A stretch of 64,000 nucleotides of DNA from an uncultured Christensenellaceae bacterium (GCA_910587685.1 CAJUMY010000002.1:248001-312000), one strand, 5' to 3'; positions 18,049 to 26,514 are shown, counted from the stretch's first letter. The notes: generated from the sequence alone by a model not told the origin. Numbers and translations are program-made.

Positions 18049-18246
18049 ATGGGGATCGATATAATATTTAAGATAGCGGGCGTGGGGCTCATTACGGCGA
18101 TAGTTAACAGTATACTCAAAAAGTGCGATAAAGACGAAATAGCTACGTTTGTAACGCTTGCAGGGCTCGTTATCGTGCTCGTTATGGTAATAGATATGGT
18201 GCTCGGACTGTTTGATAATATCAAGGAAATATTGAGGCTTTACTGA
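18049..18246 (+). CDS. spoIIIAC: Stage III sporulation protein AC
   Basis: This very small two-segment membrane protein belongs to the SpoIIIA channel and is paralogous to the N-terminal half of SpoIIID-type SpoIIIAD. ATG 18049 is chosen because AGGTGA lies 4-9 nt upstream and gives a 65-residue protein starting MGIDIIFKIAGVG, the family's usual start and size. The hydrophobic stretches are residues 5-22 and 33-55. It starts 7 nt after spoIIIAB and ends 2 nt before spoIIIAD. Confidence 0.93.
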   Translation: MGIDIIFKIAGVGLITAIVNSILKKCDKDEIATFVTLAGLVIVLVMVIDMVLGLFDNIKEILRLY

Positions 18247-18248
18247 TC

Positions 18249-18641
18249 ATGGAGATATTCAAAGTTGTGGGAATAGGGCTTATCGGCGCGATAATGACTC
18301 TCTTTCTTAAAAACTCCAAATCCGATTTTACTATGCTTACCGTGCTTGCGACAGGCATAGTCCTCCTCATAATAATAATCAATTCTTTAAGAGACGTCAT
18401 AGAGGCGTTCAATGAAATAGTATCAAAGAGCGGAGTCAACGACAAACTCTTCAGCGGTATATTGAAAATCGTCGGAATAGGTTACGTTACGGAATACTCG
18501 GCAAATATATGCAACGATTTCGAATGCAGCGCGATCGCAAAGAAAATACAGCTTGCAGGAAAGATATCCATTTTTCTCATGGCGATGCCCATAGTTTTGG
18601 CGCTCATTGAGGCTGTTTCGAAATTGGTAGGTGTATCATGA
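18249..18641 (+). CDS. spoIIIAD: Stage III sporulation protein AD
   Basis: SpoIIIAD is a polytopic membrane protein of the SpoIIIA channel. The first 60 residues (MEIFKVVGIGLIGAIM, then a second hydrophobic stretch) resemble SpoIIIAC. A third segment near the C-terminus (KISIFLMAMPIVLALIEAV) follows the conserved IVGIGYVTEYSANICND block. At 130 residues it has the normal length. Its stop overlaps the spoIIIAE start by 4 nt (ATGA). Confidence 0.94.
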   Translation: MEIFKVVGIGLIGAIMTLFLKNSKSDFTMLTVLATGIVLLIIIINSLRDVIEAFNEIVSKSGVNDKLFSGILKIVGIGYVTEYSANICNDFECSAIAKKIQLAGKISIFLMAMPIVLALIEAVSKLVGVS

Positions 18642-19813
18642 AAAAAACTCTTATTTTGCTTGCAATAATTCTAATTTGTTTGAGTTTTTATAATAATACC
18701 GTTTATGCAGACGAAAAAAGCGATATAAAAGAGGAACTTGAAGGAAACGTCGGAGACAATCTCGACAAGATAGATTTCGGGCAGTTCGACGAGTTTTTGT
18801 CTAGGGTTTTCGAAGACGGACAAGGTCTCGGCGAGGATATACGCAGTTTTGTAGAAAGCGTTATAAAGGGCGAGCAGAAACTGGGATTCTCGGATTTTCT
18901 TTCGATCGCCGCGAGGTACGTGTCGAAAGAGTTTACGGGATTTATTCCGCTCATCGTGACGATAGTTGCGATAGCTATTCTTTTTTCAATGATAGACGGG
19001 CTGTCTTCGTCTTTTATGAATAAGGGAACGACGGAGATAATTTATTTCGTATGTTACTCCGCAATTATCGTCATCATTACTGGAAGCGTCGGGGTATTGC
19101 TTGCGGACGTAGTGAAGACGTGTAATACGATGTTCGATCTTATGGCGATGACTTTTCCGATACTATTGACGCTTATGACGGCGCTTGGGGGAGTTGTCAG
19201 CGTCTCCGCCTATAAACCGTTAATGGCGGTTTTGACGGGCACTATAGGCGGTATTATAACAAAATTCGTTATTCCGTGTTTTATAGTTTCGATAGTGTTT
19301 GCTATTGCCGGAAGTTTGAGTAAAAATATAAAACTCGATAAAATGACAAAATCGGTAAAAAGCGTCGGTGAGTTCGTTCTAGGACTGATATTCAGTCTCT
19401 TTACAACGTTCGTAACGCTAGAGGGCATTACAGGTTCCGTAATTGACGGCATATCTGTAAAATCTGCAAAATTTGCTATCGGCAGTTACGTTCCTGTATT
19501 GGGTGGGTATCTTTCGGAAGGATTCGATTTGGTATTGGCGAGCTGTGTGCTCATAAAAAATGCTTTGGGATTTACCGGTATCATAGTTATGCTACTCATC
19601 ATAATCGCTCCGATAATAAAGATAGCGGTATTTTCGATAGTGCTGAAACTCGTAGCCGGAATAGTAGAGCCGCTTTGCGATAGCAGAATATCATCGTTGA
19701 TATATTCTATTTCCAAGAGTATGACTCTGCTTATAGCTATTCTGCTCGGTACCGCGTTCATGTTTCTCATTATGAGTATGCTCGTAATATATACGCTTAA
19801 TATAGGAATTTAG
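18638..19813 (+). CDS. spoIIIAE: Stage III sporulation protein AE
   Basis: SpoIIIAE is the large polytopic subunit of the SpoIIIA channel. A signal peptide-like start (KKTLILLAIILICLSF) is followed by a polar region of about 75 residues and then about seven membrane segments. Family blocks visible include GFIPLIVTIVAIAILFSMIDGL and GVVSVSAYKPLMAVL. At 391 residues it is full length. It is translationally coupled to spoIIIAD by a 4-nt overlap; spoIIIAF follows after 11 nt. Confidence 0.95.
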   Translation: MKKTLILLAIILICLSFYNNTVYADEKSDIKEELEGNVGDNLDKIDFGQFDEFLSRVFEDGQGLGEDIRSFVESVIKGEQKLGFSDFLSIAARYVSKEFTGFIPLIVTIVAIAILFSMIDGLSSSFMNKGTTEIIYFVCYSAIIVIITGSVGVLLADVVKTCNTMFDLMAMTFPILLTLMTALGGVVSVSAYKPLMAVLTGTIGGIITKFVIPCFIVSIVFAIAGSLSKNIKLDKMTKSVKSVGEFVLGLIFSLFTTFVTLEGITGSVIDGISVKSAKFAIGSYVPVLGGYLSEGFDLVLASCVLIKNALGFTGIIVMLLIIIAPIIKIAVFSIVLKLVAGIVEPLCDSRISSLIYSISKSMTLLIAILLGTAFMFLIMSMLVIYTLNIGI

Positions 19814-19824
19814 GAGAATAACAT

Positions 19825-20286
19825 ATGGCGGCGTGGGTATTAAGTATAGTCGGTATAGTCTCTATGGGAGTATTACTTGACATTATTATCCCCGAAGGGG
19901 AGATCAATAAGTACATAAAGGGTATCTTTTCCATAGTTACGATATGCGTTATCATAGCGCCGCTTCCAAAGATCATCGACAAGAATTTCGATATTACGGA
20001 CTATTTCGGAACCGAGAGCAGTATAGCGGTAGACGAAAGATTCGTCGAAGAGGTCAACGGGGAAAGAGTGGCGGAGCTTGAAAAGAGCGTGGAGACAATG
20101 CTTAAAAGCAACGGTATCGACAGCGTTAAGGTCGAGATAATAGTAAGATCTTACGATACGCTCGATATCGAGAGCGTAAAGGTGAGCGTGGACAAAGACG
20201 GCGCGGATAAAGAGTTCATAACCGATCTTGTCGCAAACAAACTCGGCATAAAGAAAACGGAGGTGAGATTAATTGTCAGCGAGTGA
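19825..20286 (+). CDS. spoIIIAF: Stage III sporulation protein AF
   Basis: SpoIIIAF has two N-terminal membrane segments (AAWVLSIVGIVSMGVLLDIIIP and GIFSIVTICVIIAPLP) and a soluble C-terminal ring-building-motif-like domain. Both are present here, the soluble domain spanning about residues 85-153. At 153 residues it is slightly shorter than in Bacillus. The product probably contributes to the SpoIIIA basal complex. It overlaps spoIIIAG by 14 nt. Confidence 0.9.
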   Translation: MAAWVLSIVGIVSMGVLLDIIIPEGEINKYIKGIFSIVTICVIIAPLPKIIDKNFDITDYFGTESSIAVDERFVEEVNGERVAELEKSVETMLKSNGIDSVKVEIIVRSYDTLDIESVKVSVDKDGADKEFITDLVANKLGIKKTEVRLIVSE

Positions 20287-20857
20287 AAAAGAAAAGGTTT
20301 TAGACAAAAGAGAAAAGAGCGGTAGTAACGGCGAAGGAAAAGGACGAAAAATTTTCGAAAAAATTCGTTCAGTCAAGCATATTGAAGTGATCGTCGCAAT
20401 AATATGTTGTGTAGTGCTCGTTTTGGTTTATTTCGGAGGAAGCGAACTTTCTTCGAATAAGAAGAATAACGTTATTACAACGACGAGCGAGTCGGACAAA
20501 CTGCTCGGCGACATGGAGAAGATACTCGGTAGCATCAAAGGAGTCGGGAAGGTAAACATTCTCATTAATTATAGCGGCGGAAAACGTATCGAGATAGCAA
20601 GCAAAGTCGAAACCGTTACCAAAGTTGATTCCGACGGAACCGTGTATACGATCACTGAGAACAGGTCGCCTATAATAGTGAGCGGTAACGGCGAGTCGAA
20701 ACCGATAATTCTAAAGGAAGAGAGCGCGGCGATCGAGGGCGTTATAATCGTTGCGGAAGGCGCGGACAACGTAGGGGTGAAGCTACAGCTCATCAGCGCG
20801 GTAAAAACGCTTCTCGACATAAATCCCGATAAAATTAAGGTATTTTCTATGAAATAA
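20273..20857 (+). CDS. spoIIIAG: Stage III sporulation protein AG
   Basis: SpoIIIAG forms a large ring in the space between mother-cell and forespore membranes. A charged cytoplasmic start (about 40 residues) and one membrane segment (about 41-58, VIVAIICCVVLVLVYFGG) precede the ring-building domain, which carries the family segment GVGKVNILINYSGGKRIE and the C-terminal GVIIVAEGADNVGVKLQL. The start codon is TTG 20273, supported by GGAGGTGAG at 20260-20267. It is 194 residues. Confidence 0.92.
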   Translation: MSASEKEKVLDKREKSGSNGEGKGRKIFEKIRSVKHIEVIVAIICCVVLVLVYFGGSELSSNKKNNVITTTSESDKLLGDMEKILGSIKGVGKVNILINYSGGKRIEIASKVETVTKVDSDGTVYTITENRSPIIVSGNGESKPIILKEESAAIEGVIIVAEGADNVGVKLQLISAVKTLLDINPDKIKVFSMK

Positions 20858-21028
20858 CCGAATAGAGTATAGACGTAAAGACAAACGATGAGCGGATAAG
20901 TAAGATGTACGCTTTAACGCTGGATGTATTTAGCGGAGCTTGGTTCATTTACCGAAGAGGAATGAAATATGAAAAATTCGATTTAGGTATTTGTAACATG
21001 AATACAAATTATATGGAGGTATGTTGAT

Positions 21029-21508
21029 ATGTCAGCAAACAAAAAGAAAATAATAGTATTGTGCACAATGGTATTATTGCTGGTCGTTACAGGCGTTCTT
21101 AACTTCTTTATCGGACAGAAGTTGCCGTCCGGAGACCCGAACGACGGTAATACCGTAACAACGTTCTTTGCAAGTCACAGAACGAACAGAGAGAGCGCGA
21201 GAGCGGAGGAGATTGCTTATCTTGACGCAATCATTTCGTCGGAAGCGTCTTCCGAAGCGGCGAAGACCGAAGCCGAGGCTCAAAAGCAGCTTCTTTGCAA
21301 AAATATCGAGACCGAGCTCGTTCTTGAAGGACTTATAAAGGCGCACGGATTCGAAGACGTCATAGTGACCATGAGTACGTCGAACTGTAACGTTATAATA
21401 AAGAGCGACGAGCTCACGAAGGAACAGGTAGGTCAAGTAAAGGGCATTATTACCGAAGAGACCGATTATCTTCCGACTCAGCTCGTAATAGTTTCCTATA
21501 ATAAGTGA
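21029..21508 (+). CDS. spoIIIAH: Stage III sporulation protein AH
   Basis: SpoIIIAH interacts with forespore SpoIIQ across the intermembrane space. It has a short basic start, one membrane segment (residues 7-23, IIVLCTMVLLLVVTGVLNF), an Ala/Glu-rich helical stretch (about 50-90) and a C-terminal ring-building domain ending YLPTQLVIVSYNK. At 159 residues it is shorter than the 218-residue Bacillus protein but close to clostridial versions. GGAGGT lies 9-14 nt before ATG 21029. A 171-nt gap separates it from spoIIIAG; no convincing promoter was found in that gap. Confidence 0.9.
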   Translation: MSANKKKIIVLCTMVLLLVVTGVLNFFIGQKLPSGDPNDGNTVTTFFASHRTNRESARAEEIAYLDAIISSEASSEAAKTEAEAQKQLLCKNIETELVLEGLIKAHGFEDVIVTMSTSNCNVIIKSDELTKEQVGQVKGIITEETDYLPTQLVIVSYNK

Positions 21509-21611
21509 TCGAACATCCGCTTTTTACAAGTAGACGCGTTTTAACCGAAAGCGTCGGCAAGGCAGGCGGAAGAAAGTATTATAATAATTAATGCAAAATA
21601 AGGAAATAATC

Positions 21612-21640
21612 TTGTCAAGAGAAGATTAGTGTGATATAAT
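21612..21640 (+). promoter_or_regulatory. Sigma-A promoter of the asp23-nusB operon
   Basis: TTGTCA (21612-21617), a 17-bp spacer and TATAAT (21635-21640). The predicted start near 21647 gives a leader of about 70 nt that contains the hairpin at 21663-21686. Confidence 0.85.
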
Positions 21641-21660
21641 CGTAAATAAAGAATTATTAA

Positions 21661-21688
21661 GGGGAACTTGCCGTACGGCAGGTTCCTT
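21661..21688 (+). promoter_or_regulatory. Leader hairpin upstream of asp23-like gene
   Basis: GGAACTTGCC (21663-21672) pairs with GGCAGGTTCC (21677-21686) with one G-U pair, and two further G-U pairs extend the base. No T tract follows, so it is not an intrinsic terminator. The role is unknown; it could protect the transcript 5' end. Confidence 0.5.
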
Positions 21689-21714
21689 AAGGTATTTATA
21701 AGGAGAGGAACGTA

Positions 21715-22062
21715 ATGAGCAAAAAAAAGAGCACTTCCATGGTCGATACTTACGTCAATATAATTACGTCGATAGTCGGCGTTGCCGCGAGTCAGACCGA
21801 CGGAGTCGCGTCGGTAACGAACGAGGCAGGATCTCCGCTAAGTAATATCGGCGCTCTTAGAAGAGGGAGCAGAAGCATCAAAGTGGATATCATCAACGAC
21901 AGCGTGACCGTTGAGATATCTATCAACGCTTACAGTACTTCTAATGTTCCCGAATTGGTTTGCAGACTTCAAGAGAACGTAAAGAGAGAGATAGAGAAAT
22001 CAACGAGCTATAGAGTCAAAGCTATCAACGTGCATATCGTCGGCGTCGTTTTCACGGCGTGA
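21715..22062 (+). CDS. Asp23/Gls24 family envelope stress protein
   Basis: This 115-residue protein belongs to the Asp23 (DUF322) family. In staphylococci these proteins sit beneath the membrane and respond to cell-wall stress; single-domain copies upstream of nusB are common in Clostridia. Visible family features are VVGVAASQTDGVASV near the N-terminus, the SIKVDIINDSVTVEISINAY strand pair and the NVKREIEKSTSYRVKAINVHIVGVVF end. GGAGAGG precedes ATG 21715. It lies 93 nt upstream of nusB, probably in the same transcript. Confidence 0.9.
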   Translation: MSKKKSTSMVDTYVNIITSIVGVAASQTDGVASVTNEAGSPLSNIGALRRGSRSIKVDIINDSVTVEISINAYSTSNVPELVCRLQENVKREIEKSTSYRVKAINVHIVGVVFTA

Positions 22063-22155
22063 TAGATAATATTTTATCGTTTTCTCTAGCTTGGCAATGA
22101 ACGCCGCGACGGGAATCGGACATTTTCAAAAGGAAAAATTTAAGGAAAGAGCAGT

Positions 22156-22575
22156 ATGAGTAGAAAAGTTGCGCGGGAATGCGCGTATAAGTTGGTATTC
22201 GAGTATTTATTTAACGGTTCGAATACCGACGAGACGAGAACGGAACTTCTAAAGGACAAGCCGCTTACCGAAGCGGATACGACTTATATCGACGCTGTGC
22301 TTCGCGGTATGGAGGAACACTACGGCGAGATATACGCGTTCGTATCGGAATTTACCGGTAATTTCAATATCGAGCGTATGTTCAAGCCCGATCTGGCGGT
22401 ACTGATACTCGCAGTATACGAGATGAAGTATATGGATGATATTCCGCTTTCGGTCTCTATCAACGAAGCGGTCGAGTTGATAAAAAACTATTCGACGGAA
22501 GCAAGCTCCAAGTACGTGAACGGCGTCTTGGGCGCGATATATAAAAATTTGACAGGAGATAAAAGCAATGGCTGA
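22156..22575 (+). CDS. nusB: Transcription antitermination factor NusB
   Basis: NusB binds boxA RNA with NusE (S10) and promotes antitermination of rRNA operons. The all-helical 139-residue protein shows the family start MSRKVARECAYKLVFEYLF, and the C-terminal block PLSVSINEAVELIKNYS with SSKYVNGVLGAIYKNL. GGAAAGAG precedes ATG 22156. It overlaps folD by 8 nt and opens a long, tightly packed housekeeping operon running to recN. Confidence 0.95.
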   Translation: MSRKVARECAYKLVFEYLFNGSNTDETRTELLKDKPLTEADTTYIDAVLRGMEEHYGEIYAFVSEFTGNFNIERMFKPDLAVLILAVYEMKYMDDIPLSVSINEAVELIKNYSTEASSKYVNGVLGAIYKNLTGDKSNG

Positions 22576-23416
22576 GATCATTAGCGGTAAGATAGTATCC
22601 GCTCAAACGAGAGAAAAAATAAAAGCGATGGTATCCGAGTTCGAGACGGAGAACAAGCGTAAGCCCTGTCTTGCGGTAGTGCTTGTAGGCAACGATCCCG
22701 CTTCCGAGGTATACGTTAGGAACAAGATAAAAGGCACGGAAGAAGTGGGAATGAAATCGCTGAGTTTCAATATGCCCGAAAATTCCACGAACGCAGAGGT
22801 GGAAGAGGTCGTAAAATGTCTTGCGGACGACGATAACGTAGACGGTATTCTCGTTCAGTTACCGCTTCCTAAGCACCTTGACGAGAGAAAGATATTATCG
22901 CTTATTCCCGATACGAAGGACGTCGACGGGTTCAGTCCTAATAATCTCGGACTGCTTTCAATAGGTACGCCGAGAACCGTTTCATGCACTCCGCTCGGAG
23001 TTATGGAGCTCATTAAGAGCACCGGTATCGATCTGAAGGGCAAGAATGCGGTTGTTATCGGCAGGAGCAATACCGTCGGAAAGCCAATGGCAATGCTGCT
23101 CCTCAATGAGAACTGTACCGTTACCGTATGCCATAGTAAGACCGATAATATCGCTTTTTATACCAAGAATGCCGATATAGTAGTCGTTGCAGTCGGAAGA
23201 CCCGAATTTCTTAAGAAAGATATGGTGAAAGAGGGCGCCGTAGTCATAGACGTCGGTATCAACCGAGTCGACGGAAAACTTATCGGCGACGTTGATTTCG
23301 ATGCCGTCAGCGAAGTAGCTGGATATATCACGCCCGTACCGGGAGGCGTCGGACCTATGACTATATCAATGTTGTTATACAATACGCTTATGGCGGCGAA
23401 AAAAGTAAATGGGTGA
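22568..23416 (+). CDS. folD: Methylenetetrahydrofolate dehydrogenase/cyclohydrolase FolD
   Basis: FolD is bifunctional: it oxidises 5,10-methylene-THF to methenyl-THF with NADP+ and hydrolyses it to 10-formyl-THF. The catalytic YVRNKIKGTEEVGM segment (with the conserved Tyr and Lys), VQLPLPKHLDE, DVDGFSPNNLG and the nucleotide-binding VVIGRSNTVGKPMAMLLL are all present, as is TPVPGGVGPMT near the C-terminus. It is 282 residues, full length. It overlaps nusB and xseA by 8 nt each. Confidence 0.97.
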   Translation: MAEIISGKIVSAQTREKIKAMVSEFETENKRKPCLAVVLVGNDPASEVYVRNKIKGTEEVGMKSLSFNMPENSTNAEVEEVVKCLADDDNVDGILVQLPLPKHLDERKILSLIPDTKDVDGFSPNNLGLLSIGTPRTVSCTPLGVMELIKSTGIDLKGKNAVVIGRSNTVGKPMAMLLLNENCTVTVCHSKTDNIAFYTKNADIVVVAVGRPEFLKKDMVKEGAVVIDVGINRVDGKLIGDVDFDAVSEVAGYITPVPGGVGPMTISMLLYNTLMAAKKVNG

Positions 23417-24617
23417 GTATCTTTCTGTCACCGAGCTCAATACGTATATAAAGCAGATATTCGACGCGGAAGATCTATTGCATCGAATATGCGTAGTTGG
23501 TGAAGTGTCTGGTTTTTCGATACGCGGTTTTCACGCTTACTTTACGCTAAAGGACGAAAATTCGCAGCTCAGATGCTGTTTATTCAATTACGCAAAGACT
23601 TACGTTCCCAAAGACGGCGAACTGATCCTCGTGGGAGGCAGTATCGATTACTATCTAAAAGGCGGATATATTTCCTTTAACGCGAGCGTTATCGAACCGT
23701 ACGGAAAGGGGCTTATGGCGGCGAAGCTCGAGGAGTTGAAAAAGCGGCTTGAAAAAGAAGGCTACTTTTCCGAAGAACACAAGAAGGAGCTCCCTCGTTT
23801 CGTCAAGAGAGCCGCGGTCATAACGTCGCGAGACGGCGCGGTCATAAAAGATATCATAAAGACGGTAAGAAAATGCAATTATTTTACCGACATAGATTAT
23901 TTTGACGTTAAAGTTCAGGGTATAGGTTCGGCGGACACGATCGTAAAGACGCTGAAAAAAGTCGATCTTTTAGGTTACGATATAATAATCATAGCTAGAG
24001 GTGGCGGTTCGATGGAAGATCTTATGGGATTTAACGAAGAACGGCTCGTATACGCGATATACGCCGCGAATACTCCGATAGTATCGGCAGTAGGGCATGA
24101 GACGGATTATACTTTATGCGATTTTGTCGCCGACGTCAGAGTTCCTACGCCTACTGCGGCAGGAGAACTCATTGCTTACGATATCGACGAGATAAAGGAA
24201 CGTATCGGTTATAAAATTTCAAGAGCGCTTGGCGATATAAAAGGAAAATATCAGATTTGTAAAAATGCGTTTTCCGTCGATGCGAAACGCATGATATCCG
24301 GTATGCAAATGAGGCAGTCTGAAGCTATGAGGGATATAAAGTCGCTATTAAAGGACTTACGCGTTGCGCTGCAGCATAAGAACGAAGGATACGTAAAGAG
24401 AGTCGGGGAGTTGATAAGAGTGCTAGACGCGGTCAATCCGACAAAGATCTTAGAAAAAGGATTCGTGAAAATAAGTAATTCTTCGGGAAAATTTGTCGAC
24501 GGGATCTCTTCGCTATCTCAAGGCGATAACGTTTATATCGAAGCAAAGGACGGAAGGGCAAAAGCCGAGATACTCGAAGTGATAAAGGAGAACGACTATG
24601 GAAAAGAAATTCGATAA
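23409..24617 (+). CDS. xseA: Exodeoxyribonuclease VII large subunit
   Basis: XseA is the catalytic subunit of exonuclease VII, which degrades single-stranded DNA from both ends. It has an N-terminal OB-fold (about residues 1-100), a catalytic domain with AAVITSRDGAVIKDII, IIIARGGGSMEDLMGFNEE and SAVGHETDYTLCDFVADVRVPTPTAA, and a C-terminal coiled-coil segment. At 402 residues it is normal for Firmicutes. It overlaps folD by 8 nt and xseB by 20 nt. Confidence 0.96.
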   Translation: MGEYLSVTELNTYIKQIFDAEDLLHRICVVGEVSGFSIRGFHAYFTLKDENSQLRCCLFNYAKTYVPKDGELILVGGSIDYYLKGGYISFNASVIEPYGKGLMAAKLEELKKRLEKEGYFSEEHKKELPRFVKRAAVITSRDGAVIKDIIKTVRKCNYFTDIDYFDVKVQGIGSADTIVKTLKKVDLLGYDIIIIARGGGSMEDLMGFNEERLVYAIYAANTPIVSAVGHETDYTLCDFVADVRVPTPTAAGELIAYDIDEIKERIGYKISRALGDIKGKYQICKNAFSVDAKRMISGMQMRQSEAMRDIKSLLKDLRVALQHKNEGYVKRVGELIRVLDAVNPTKILEKGFVKISNSSGKFVDGISSLSQGDNVYIEAKDGRAKAEILEVIKENDYGKEIR

Positions 24618-24822
24618 AAAACTGGACGAGCTCGAAAGTATCGTCGAAAAAATAGAGAATAAGGATACGGGACTCGAGGAAAGTATGAAGCTCTTTGAAA
24701 AGGGGATCGTTATCGCGCGCGAGTGTCTTGATTTCCTTGAGGAGAGCAAGGGACGTATCGAGGATATGACAGAAAAACTTGATTCGATCATATCTGCCGA
24801 AAGAGAGGATAAAGATGAGTAA
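24598..24822 (+). CDS. xseB: Exodeoxyribonuclease VII small subunit
   Basis: XseB binds the helical arm of XseA to form the exonuclease VII holoenzyme. The 74-residue product is a helical hairpin with the family pattern FDKKLDELESIVEKIENKD, LEESMKLFEKGI and a second helix LDFLEESKGRIEDMTEKL. It is encoded with a 20-nt overlap of xseA and an 8-nt overlap of ispA. Confidence 0.95.
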   Translation: MEKKFDKKLDELESIVEKIENKDTGLEESMKLFEKGIVIARECLDFLEESKGRIEDMTEKLDSIISAEREDKDE

Positions 24823-25708
24823 TATTGCGGAAAAATTGGACGCATATAAGTCATATTTCGAAGGTACGCTTAACGGGTTCTTTGACGGTATGTCTCAAAA
24901 CGGAGCTCCCGAAGAGCCCGTTTTTTCTGCGGTTCGATACAGTGTGGAGAACGGCGGCAAGAGAATACGTCCGATACTCGTATATCTCGGAGCCGAGATA
25001 GCGGGAGGTAGAAAAGAGGACGTAAAGGAGCTTGCGATAGCGATAGAACTCATTCACGGTTACTCGCTTGTGCATGACGATCTTCCTAGTATGGACAACG
25101 ATACGTTGAGAAGGAATAAGCCTACCACTCACGTTAAGTTCGGCGAAGGAATGGCTGTCTTGACGGGCGACGCTATGCTCAATCTGGCATACGAAAGCGT
25201 GTTGTCAAAGGAAAATATAACGGAAAAAGACGTCAAAGCTCTGGCATATATGGCAAAGCGCGCCGGGATATACGGAATGATAGGCGGACAGTGCATAGAT
25301 ATTCGAGATAACGAAAAAAAGAATATGAGATTCGAATCGCTCACCGAGCTTTACGAGCTCAAGACTTCGATGCTTATCGGCGCGGCGCTCGTTTCGGGCG
25401 CAATAGCCGTCGGAGCAGAGAGCGGACTCGTCTCCGCGCTCGAGTTGTATGCAAAGAACGTCGGTATCGTATTCCAAATAGTCGACGATATTTTGGATAT
25501 AACTTCTACGGAAGAGATACTCGGTAAGAATATCAACAGCGATAAAAAACTCGGTAAACTAACTATTCTCGATTTTGTAACGCTTGATGAGGCAAAAGAA
25601 TATATTGAAGAGTTGGGGAAAGAGGTAAGAGACGCTCTAAAGCCGTTCGGCGATAGCGCGGACGAATTGATCGAACTCGAAAAATATCTTTCGTCGCGAA
25701 AAAAATAA
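24815..25708 (+). CDS. ispA: Polyprenyl (farnesyl/geranyl) diphosphate synthase
   Basis: This trans-prenyltransferase condenses IPP with allylic diphosphates, supplying farnesyl diphosphate for undecaprenyl phosphate and quinones. The first aspartate-rich motif is DDLPSMDND and the second is DDILD; GGKRIRP and the GQCIDI segment are typical of the IspA group. ATG 24815 is chosen because GAGAGG lies just upstream and the protein then has the usual 297 residues; an upstream in-frame start inside xseB lacks support. It overlaps xseB by 8 nt. The OLE RNA promoter follows 69 nt after its stop. Confidence 0.94.
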   Translation: MSNIAEKLDAYKSYFEGTLNGFFDGMSQNGAPEEPVFSAVRYSVENGGKRIRPILVYLGAEIAGGRKEDVKELAIAIELIHGYSLVHDDLPSMDNDTLRRNKPTTHVKFGEGMAVLTGDAMLNLAYESVLSKENITEKDVKALAYMAKRAGIYGMIGGQCIDIRDNEKKNMRFESLTELYELKTSMLIGAALVSGAIAVGAESGLVSALELYAKNVGIVFQIVDDILDITSTEEILGKNINSDKKLGKLTILDFVTLDEAKEYIEELGKEVRDALKPFGDSADELIELEKYLSSRKK

Positions 25709-25777
25709 CGCGGCTGTTAAAAAATATACACAAGATGTATAATTCTTGTAAAAATTATCATTAATTTGCATTAATTA

Positions 25778-25806
25778 TTGATATTTATTAATAAATATGA
25801 TAATAT
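25778..25806 (+). promoter_or_regulatory. Sigma-A promoter of the OLE RNA
   Basis: TTGATA (25778-25783), a 17-bp spacer and TATAAT-like TAATAT (25801-25806). The expected start, about 7 nt downstream at 25812-25813, falls exactly on the first strand of the predicted terminal helix of the OLE RNA, an independent point of agreement. Confidence 0.8.
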
Positions 25807-25810
25807 ATTT

Positions 25811-26384
25811 ATTGGTGGTGCAGTATTCTAGTCAGTTTGATTGGTAACGAAGACGGGGTTAAAATTCCGTTAAAGGGCACATCGATGAAGTTTCTTGTGC
25901 TGGCTTTTATTGCCCAAATAAGGGTTGGTGCTGGGAGTTAAGAATTGTGGGCGACGCACAACGGCATGTGAAGGAGTGACCCACTTTTCGTGGAGACCTA
26001 ATCGGGTGGCGTATATAACGCTACTCCTTGGGATTAAACCTGCATTGCGGTCAATAGCTGTGTGCAGTGTAGCCTGCCTTGAGTGGTGTTGGTGGATTGA
26101 ATAGCCTGCGGCATTTCCGTTGGCCGATGGGGATGTCGCAGACATGAAACCAGCATTGCAAAAGAGGATAGGTACTTCTCTGACTGATAAGGAAATCTTC
26201 TAGACTGTTCGAAAGAAACAAAGTAGGGATTATAGTGTGTTCTAAGTGGCGATTCAGTGTTGTTCACGGCGACGGACAAAGATGCTTTTAATTGGAAACA
26301 ACTCTATCGGCGACGAGGAGTAAGCATTAGGGAAATCCTACTGAACCTATGACGCAAGGTTTACTTATTTTGTTGCCACCAAAT
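25811..26384 (+). ncRNA. ole: OLE RNA (ornate, large, extremophilic RNA)
   Basis: This ~575-nt stretch between ispA and oapA has no coding capacity on the plus strand and a base composition unlike the AT-rich DNA around it. OLE RNA is known as a ~600-nt structured RNA lying between isoprenoid genes and the gene for its membrane partner OapA; here ispA precedes it and oapA-dxs follow, which is the known order. The ends pair: TTGGTGG (25812-25818) with CCACCAA (26376-26382). A promoter aims transcription at the 5' end. Open frames on the minus strand across it are incidental. The OLE-OapA particle is membrane-bound and linked to stress adaptation in alkaliphilic bacilli. Confidence 0.87.
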
Positions 26385-26396
26385 CAGATATTTATT

Positions 26397-26442
26397 TAAG
26401 GCAAAATAATATTGGCTCGATGCTCAAGAGATTTTGCCTTAA
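26397..26442 (+). promoter_or_regulatory. 12-bp inverted repeat between OLE RNA and oapA
   Basis: TTAAGGCAAAAT (26397-26408) is the exact complement of ATTTTGCCTTAA (26431-26442), with a 22-nt loop. There is no strong T tract after it (TTATATATGG), so it is either a weak terminator that releases OLE RNA while letting some transcripts run into oapA, or a processing site. Confidence 0.6.
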
Positions 26443-26514
26443 TTTATATATGGTCGCAATTATAGCGGCTAATATCATATTCCTGAGTAGAGGAAGGCTT
26501 CCGAGAGGAGAAAA

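Noticed and set aside
20858..21028. Possible sigma-E promoter before spoIIIAH (around GAATACAAAT)
   Set aside because: Only a partial -10 match and no acceptable -35 at the proper distance.
25870..26279. Two overlapping minus-strand open frames of 81-91 codons
   Set aside because: They lie fully within the OLE RNA, lack ribosome binding sites and translate to unremarkable sequence; explained by the RNA's higher GC content.
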